Assembly (NCBI GenBank): GCA_902464595.1
Contig: CABQJX010000107.1
Span: forward strand, 1-9,204
Source: an uncultured Lachnoclostridium sp.
GTDB taxonomy: Bacteria; Bacillota; Clostridia; Lachnospirales; Lachnospiraceae
Length of the DNA stretch: 9,204 nt
Direction of reading: 5' to 3'
Below, one piece after another: positions 6,626 through 9,204 of this stretch (position 1 is its first letter; each line of letters starts with the position of its first letter). The notes under the pieces are model-generated. The model was not told the origin of the DNA. It did no database searches and saw only the letters and a list, made by a program, of their open reading frames with translations. Made by a program: the position numbers and the translations under genes.

Positions 6626-7560
6626 GAGCCGTCCCCTCCTTCCGAATACGCTCTGTAAGCTTTCCATTTGGCAGCTGCTACTGGGATACACAGAGCCAAT
6701 GTCACTACCACCGCGGATAAGAGCTTCATATAATTAGGATTCATTCCCAGCTTGATGACCACTGCCCGGATCACAAAATAGATCACGGAACCGATCACCG
6801 CTGCTGTCAGCTTCATGGCAAAATTGCGGAACCATCCAAAGAGAACCTCACCGATGACGATGGCTGCCAGCCCAATAACAATGGCTCCAGTTCCCATCTG
6901 TATATCCGCATACTTCTGTCCCTGGCATACCAGGGCGCCGGACATTCCTACCAGGCCATTGCTGAGCATAAGAGCCAGAAGCTTTGTCCACTTGGTATTC
7001 ACCCCCAGAGCCCGGATCATGTCCTCATTGTTTCCCGTAGCCCTCAGGCTGCTTCCTAACTCTGTTCCAAAGAACCAATACATCACGGCTACCATAAGGA
7101 CAGCTGAGGCAATTCCGATCACCTGAGAAGACTGGGCCTGATTCATTCCTGTCAGATCCGATACCATGCTCATCATGGATTTGGACTTTAAGAGAGGAAT
7201 ATTGCTGCTTCCTCCCATGATCCACAGATTGATGGACCACAGAGAGATCTGGGTCAGGATCCCGGCTAAGATGGAAGGAATCTCAAATACGGTGTGAAGG
7301 ATCCCTGTGACAAATCCCGCTGCCATTCCGGCCAGAGCAGCGATCGCCAGGGCAGCTAAGGGATGCATTTCCTTGTTAACGATCAGCATAGCACAGACGC
7401 AGCCGCCCAGGGCAAAGCTTCCGTCCACCGTCAGATCTGCAATGTCAAGCAGCTTAAATGTGATATACACTCCTAACACCATAATCCCCCAGAGCACACC
7501 CTGTCCCACTGCGTCCAATAGGCTGGGGCCCATGCCCTGCAGCAGACTTCCTAAATTCAT
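6619..7560 (-). CDS. ABC importer permease (BPD_transp_2 family, COG4120-type)
   Basis: This 313-residue integral membrane protein forms the transport channel, probably as a homodimer. I count about nine hydrophobic segments (roughly 17-35, 46-62, 69-90, 97-116, 146-164, 193-213, 224-243, 250-270 and 279-296). The cytoplasmic loop motif ATGNNEDMIRALGVNT (174-189) is the typical ATPase contact region of branched-chain-type permeases. The start chosen is the ATG at 7560, giving the hydrophobic beginning MNLGSLLQGMG; AAAGGAGG lies about 12 nt upstream and AAAAGG 6 nt upstream. The frame is open to a TTG at 7623, but that extension is basic, lies over a hairpin and is not family-like. A gap of 193 bp separates it from the lipoprotein gene, while its 3' end overlaps the ATPase gene. 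Confidence 0.94.
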   Translation of the reverse strand: MNLGSLLQGMGPSLLDAVGQGVLWGIMVLGVYITFKLLDIADLTVDGSFALGGCVCAMLIVNKEMHPLAALAIAALAGMAAGFVTGILHTVFEIPSILAGILTQISLWSINLWIMGGSSNIPLLKSKSMMSMVSDLTGMNQAQSSQVIGIASAVLMVAVMYWFFGTELGSSLRATGNNEDMIRALGVNTKWTKLLALMLSNGLVGMSGALVCQGQKYADIQMGTGAIVIGLAAIVIGEVLFGWFRNFAMKLTAAVIGSVIYFVIRAVVIKLGMNPNYMKLLSAVVVTLALCIPVAAAKWKAYRAYSEGGDGSC

Positions 7561-7583
7561 AACTAACCTTTTCCTCCTTTTCC

Positions 7584-7600
7584 GGCACAAAGAGAGTGCC
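7584..7600 (-). promoter_or_regulatory. hairpin upstream of the permease ribosome binding site
   Basis: GGCAC and GTGCC pair across a 7-nt loop (a sixth C-G pair is possible using 7583 and 7601), only a few nucleotides before AAAGGAGG of the permease. It lies in the 193-bp gap between lipoprotein and permease genes. It could be a processing or stability element that sets the ratio of lipoprotein to membrane subunits; this role is an inference. Confidence 0.4.
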
Positions 7601-7622
7601 GCAAAATCCAGTAATCCCACCA

Positions 7623-7628
7623 ATTATA
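7623..7628 (-). promoter_or_regulatory. isolated TATAAT -10-like box upstream of the permease
   Basis: A perfect TATAAT occurs on the minus strand in the gap between the lipoprotein and permease genes, but the sequence 17 nt upstream (GGGCCA) is not a -35 box and no TGn extension is present. At most this is a weak internal promoter. Confidence 0.2.
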
Positions 7629-7753
7629 GTACTGCACTTATCATATGGCCCACTATATTTGGTATAAAATTCCCGTTTTGCGACACCCGCCTGCCTGTCT
7701 TCATTCATGTACCGCCTGCGGTTTTTTCGTTCTTCCTCTTTCCTTCAGGCCAT

Positions 7754-8818
7754 TTAGTTCAGTCCTGACACATCAATTCCCAGCGCATCCGCGTTCTCCT
7801 GATTTACGGTCAGCTCACATTTCTCCGCAGGAAGATATTCAATCGGCATCTCAGCAGGATCTGCTCCCTCTGTAAGGATCTTCACTGCCTGCTGTCCAGT
7901 CATGTAGCCCAGCTCATAATAGTCAATTCCATAAGTTGCAAGGCCGCCCTGATTTACCATGCCTGCTTCCCCGCAGATCACAGGGATCTTGTTGTCTGCT
8001 GCCACCATTCCTACAGTGGCCATACCTGCTGCAATCACATTGTCTGTAGGCGCATAAATCGCATCTACGGATCCTGCCATGGACTGTACCACGGTCTGGA
8101 TCTCATTAGAGCTGGAAACCGTGTAATCCTTTCCTTCCATTCCCACTGCTGCCAGAGCCTCTTTTGCCATATCGGCCTGGATCTTGGAATTGGACTCAGC
8201 AGAGCAGTACAGGACTCCCACTGTTTTTGCATCGGGAACCAGCTGCTTTAACAGATCGATCTGCTCCTTTACAGGAGTAAGGTCGGAAGTTCCGGTCACG
8301 TTTGCACCTGGCTTATCATTGCTCTCCACCAAACCGGATTCGGCTGGATCTGTCACACAGGTCACCAACACCGGAGCGTCAGACACGGAACCAGCCACTG
8401 CCTGGGCAGCCGGGGTAGCGATGGCAAGGATCAGATCCTTTTTCTCATTTGCAAACTTAGAAGCTACGGTCTGACATGCGGACTGGTCGCCGGAGGCATT
8501 CTGCTGGTCTGCCTCATATGGGATCCCCGCCTCGTCCAACGCTGCGATAAAGCCCTCATTTGCTGCATCTAATGCCGTATGCTGCACTAACTGGAGAACG
8601 CCGATCTGGTAAACCTCACCCTCAGCTGCCGCCTCCTTGGTTTCCTCCTGCTTCTTTGCAGCTTTCTCTCCGCTTTCAGCAGAAGGCTCTGCAGCTCCTG
8701 CTGCCTCTGTCTTAGAAGGCTCTGCTTTCTGATCTGCATTTCCTCCGCCGCAGGCTGTAAGGGACACTGCCATAGCTCCTGCCAATATCATGCTCATCAT
8801 CTTTGCACTCTTTTTCAT
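7754..8818 (-). CDS. ABC importer substrate-binding lipoprotein (PF04392/TrpX-like)
   Basis: This 354-residue lipoprotein captures the ligand outside the membrane. It has a lipoprotein signal peptide: basic MKKSAK, a hydrophobic core, and a lipobox LTAC with the lipidated Cys at residue 23. A low-complexity linker rich in Ala, Glu and Lys follows (about 28-68), then the binding domain (69-350). Blocks typical of PF04392 are visible: QHTALDAANEGF (79-90), ATPAAQA (134-140), NVTGTSDLTPV (173-183), APTDNVIAAG (256-265), and GGLATYGIDYYELGY (291-305). Characterised relatives bind tryptophan or tyrosine (streptococcal TrpX, C. difficile CD0873), so aromatic amino acid uptake is likely here but not proved. 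The ATG at 8818 has AAGGAG 8 nt upstream; a GTG at 8827 overlaps that site and is rejected. It is the first gene of the operon. Confidence 0.94.
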   Translation of the reverse strand: MKKSAKMMSMILAGAMAVSLTACGGGNADQKAEPSKTEAAGAAEPSAESGEKAAKKQEETKEAAAEGEVYQIGVLQLVQHTALDAANEGFIAALDEAGIPYEADQQNASGDQSACQTVASKFANEKKDLILAIATPAAQAVAGSVSDAPVLVTCVTDPAESGLVESNDKPGANVTGTSDLTPVKEQIDLLKQLVPDAKTVGVLYCSAESNSKIQADMAKEALAAVGMEGKDYTVSSSNEIQTVVQSMAGSVDAIYAPTDNVIAAGMATVGMVAADNKIPVICGEAGMVNQGGLATYGIDYYELGYMTGQQAVKILTEGADPAEMPIEYLPAEKCELTVNQENADALGIDVSGLN

Positions 8819-8851
8819 AACACTCACTCCTTAATTTCTGTCAAAAATCAT

Positions 8852-8866
8852 TTCCCCCCTGGGGAA
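8852..8866 (-). promoter_or_regulatory. short GC hairpin at the 5' end of the ABC operon leader
   Basis: In the predicted mRNA, TTCCCC pairs with GGGGAA across a 3-nt loop, within a few nucleotides of the predicted transcription start. It could stabilise the 5' end of the mRNA. There is no T tract close enough to make a terminator. Confidence 0.4.
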
Positions 8867-8874
8867 CGTTTTCT

Positions 8875-8903
8875 ATCATACTACAAAAAAAATGCCACGT
8901 CAA
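8875..8903 (-). promoter_or_regulatory. promoter of the ABC importer operon
   Basis: On the minus strand, -35 TTGACG (8898-8903) and -10 TATGAT (8875-8880) are separated by 17 nt that include a run of eight T. Expected transcription start is near 8868, giving a leader of about 50 nt before the ATG at 8818. This is too short for a T-box or common riboswitch. Confidence 0.85.
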
Positions 8904-8904
8904 T

Positions 8905-8942
8905 TTTATTGCTTTAAATTTTTGTGTTTTTAAAGCAATAAA
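8905..8942. repeat. 14-bp perfect inverted repeat next to the ABC operon promoter
   Basis: The arms TTTATTGCTTTAAA (8905-8918) and TTTAAAGCAATAAA (8929-8942) are perfect reverse complements with a 10-nt T-rich spacer. The inner arm ends 1 bp before the -35 box. It is not followed by a T tract on either strand, so a terminator role is unlikely. Its position suits an activator or repressor binding site; the cognate regulator is unknown. Confidence 0.75.
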
Positions 8943-8965
8943 GTAAAAGAGTGTAAAAAAAGCAC

Positions 8966-8998
8966 AAAAAACTCCCCTTATTTTGGTTCTAAGGGGAG
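8966..8998 (-). terminator. intrinsic terminator of the histidine kinase gene
   Basis: On the minus strand, a perfect 9-bp stem CTCCCCTTA / TAAGGGGAG with a 9-nt loop is followed at once by six T residues (8966-8971). The 5' arm is the codons for the third- to fifth-last region of the kinase (Leu-Pro-Leu) and the 3' arm contains the stop codon. Confidence 0.92.
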
Positions 8999-9204
8999 AA
9001 AAACGACAAACTCCGTTCCCACGTCCAGCTGGGATTCCACATGGATGGAGCCGTGATAAAAGTTTACAATATGCTTTACTATGGACAGGCCCAGGCCCGT
9101 TCCTCCCTGTTTGCGGCTGCGCCCCTTATCCACACGGTAGAAACGCTCAAAGATCCGGTCCAAACTCTCTTTTGGGATGCCCACTCCATTATCCCGGACC
9201 CGGA
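8978..9204 (-). CDS. sensor histidine kinase, C-terminal fragment (PhoR/WalK-like), cut by window edge
   Basis: Only the last 74 residues are in the window; the gene continues past the right edge, so no start can be given. The fragment is the ATP-binding half of a HATPase_c domain: the G1 box (DNGVGIP, residues 4-10 of the visible part), the F box (ERFYRVDKG) and the G2 box (GGTGLGLSIVKH) are all present, ending in a typical GTEFVVFLPL strand. The RFYRVDKGRSRKQGGTGLGL pattern resembles PhoR/ResE/WalK-type kinases with a partner response regulator, which would lie outside this window. The stop codon TAA is inside the stem of an intrinsic terminator. It belongs to a separate transcription unit from the ABC operon on its left. 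Confidence 0.93.
   Translation of the reverse strand, partial: RVRDNGVGIPKESLDRIFERFYRVDKGRSRKQGGTGLGLSIVKHIVNFYHGSIHVESQLDVGTEFVVFLPLEPK

Noticed and set aside
7454..7708. 84-residue minus-strand frame across the lipoprotein-permease gap
   Set aside because: No good Shine-Dalgarno, no recognisable motif, and more than a third of it overlaps the permease gene in another frame.
7710..7727. Plus-strand terminator-like sequence ACCGCCTGCGGT followed by six T
   Set aside because: The loop would be 2 nt with a 5-bp stem or 4 nt with a 4-bp stem, and no plus-strand gene needs a terminator here.
8822..8844. TTGACA on the minus strand just upstream of the lipoprotein gene as a second promoter
   Set aside because: The hexamer 17 nt downstream (GTTATG) is a poor -10 and overlaps the start codon, so transcripts would begin inside the gene.

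Overview
The window looks like an ordinary chromosomal stretch from a Gram-positive, low-to-mid GC Firmicute, most likely a Clostridia/Lachnospiraceae-type gut anaerobe. The signs are strong AAGGAG-type ribosome binding sites, consensus sigma-A-like promoters, intrinsic terminators, a TepA-type ClpP paralogue, a multi-SH3 NlpC/P60 hydrolase and a TrpX-type ABC importer. The taxonomic call is an inference from gene content and style, not from a marker gene. All eight genes lie on the minus strand, so transcription runs from right to left. I see no mobile element, CRISPR array, tRNA or rRNA.

From right to left: (1) the last 74 codons of a PhoR/WalK-like sensor histidine kinase, ended by a strong intrinsic terminator whose 5' arm is its own last codons; (2) a three-gene ABC importer operon of lipoprotein, permease and ATPase. 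This operon has a clear promoter with a 14-bp inverted repeat abutting its -35 box, and it ends in a strong terminator at about 5770-5819. The family is linked to aromatic amino acid uptake; (3) a single-gene unit for a membrane-anchored NlpC/P60 cell-wall peptidase with four SH3 domains, with an extended -10 promoter and its own terminator; (4) tepA, a cytosolic ClpP-like serine protease; (5) a two-gene unit of a two-domain polyphosphate:AMP phosphotransferase and an HI0933-type flavoprotein, joined by a 4-nt ATGA overlap; (6) an outgoing consensus promoter at the left edge for a gene beyond the window.

The most interesting part is regulatory. A perfect consensus promoter (TTGACA, 17 nt, TATAAT) sits inside the last codons of tepA and reads towards the polyphosphate:AMP phosphotransferase gene. 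Between it and that gene's ribosome binding site lies a complete intrinsic terminator, whose 3' arm could alternatively pair with the Shine-Dalgarno sequence. This looks like a candidate attenuation leader. No wholly new multi-gene system is evident. The remaining findings are modest regulatory or domain-architecture observations.
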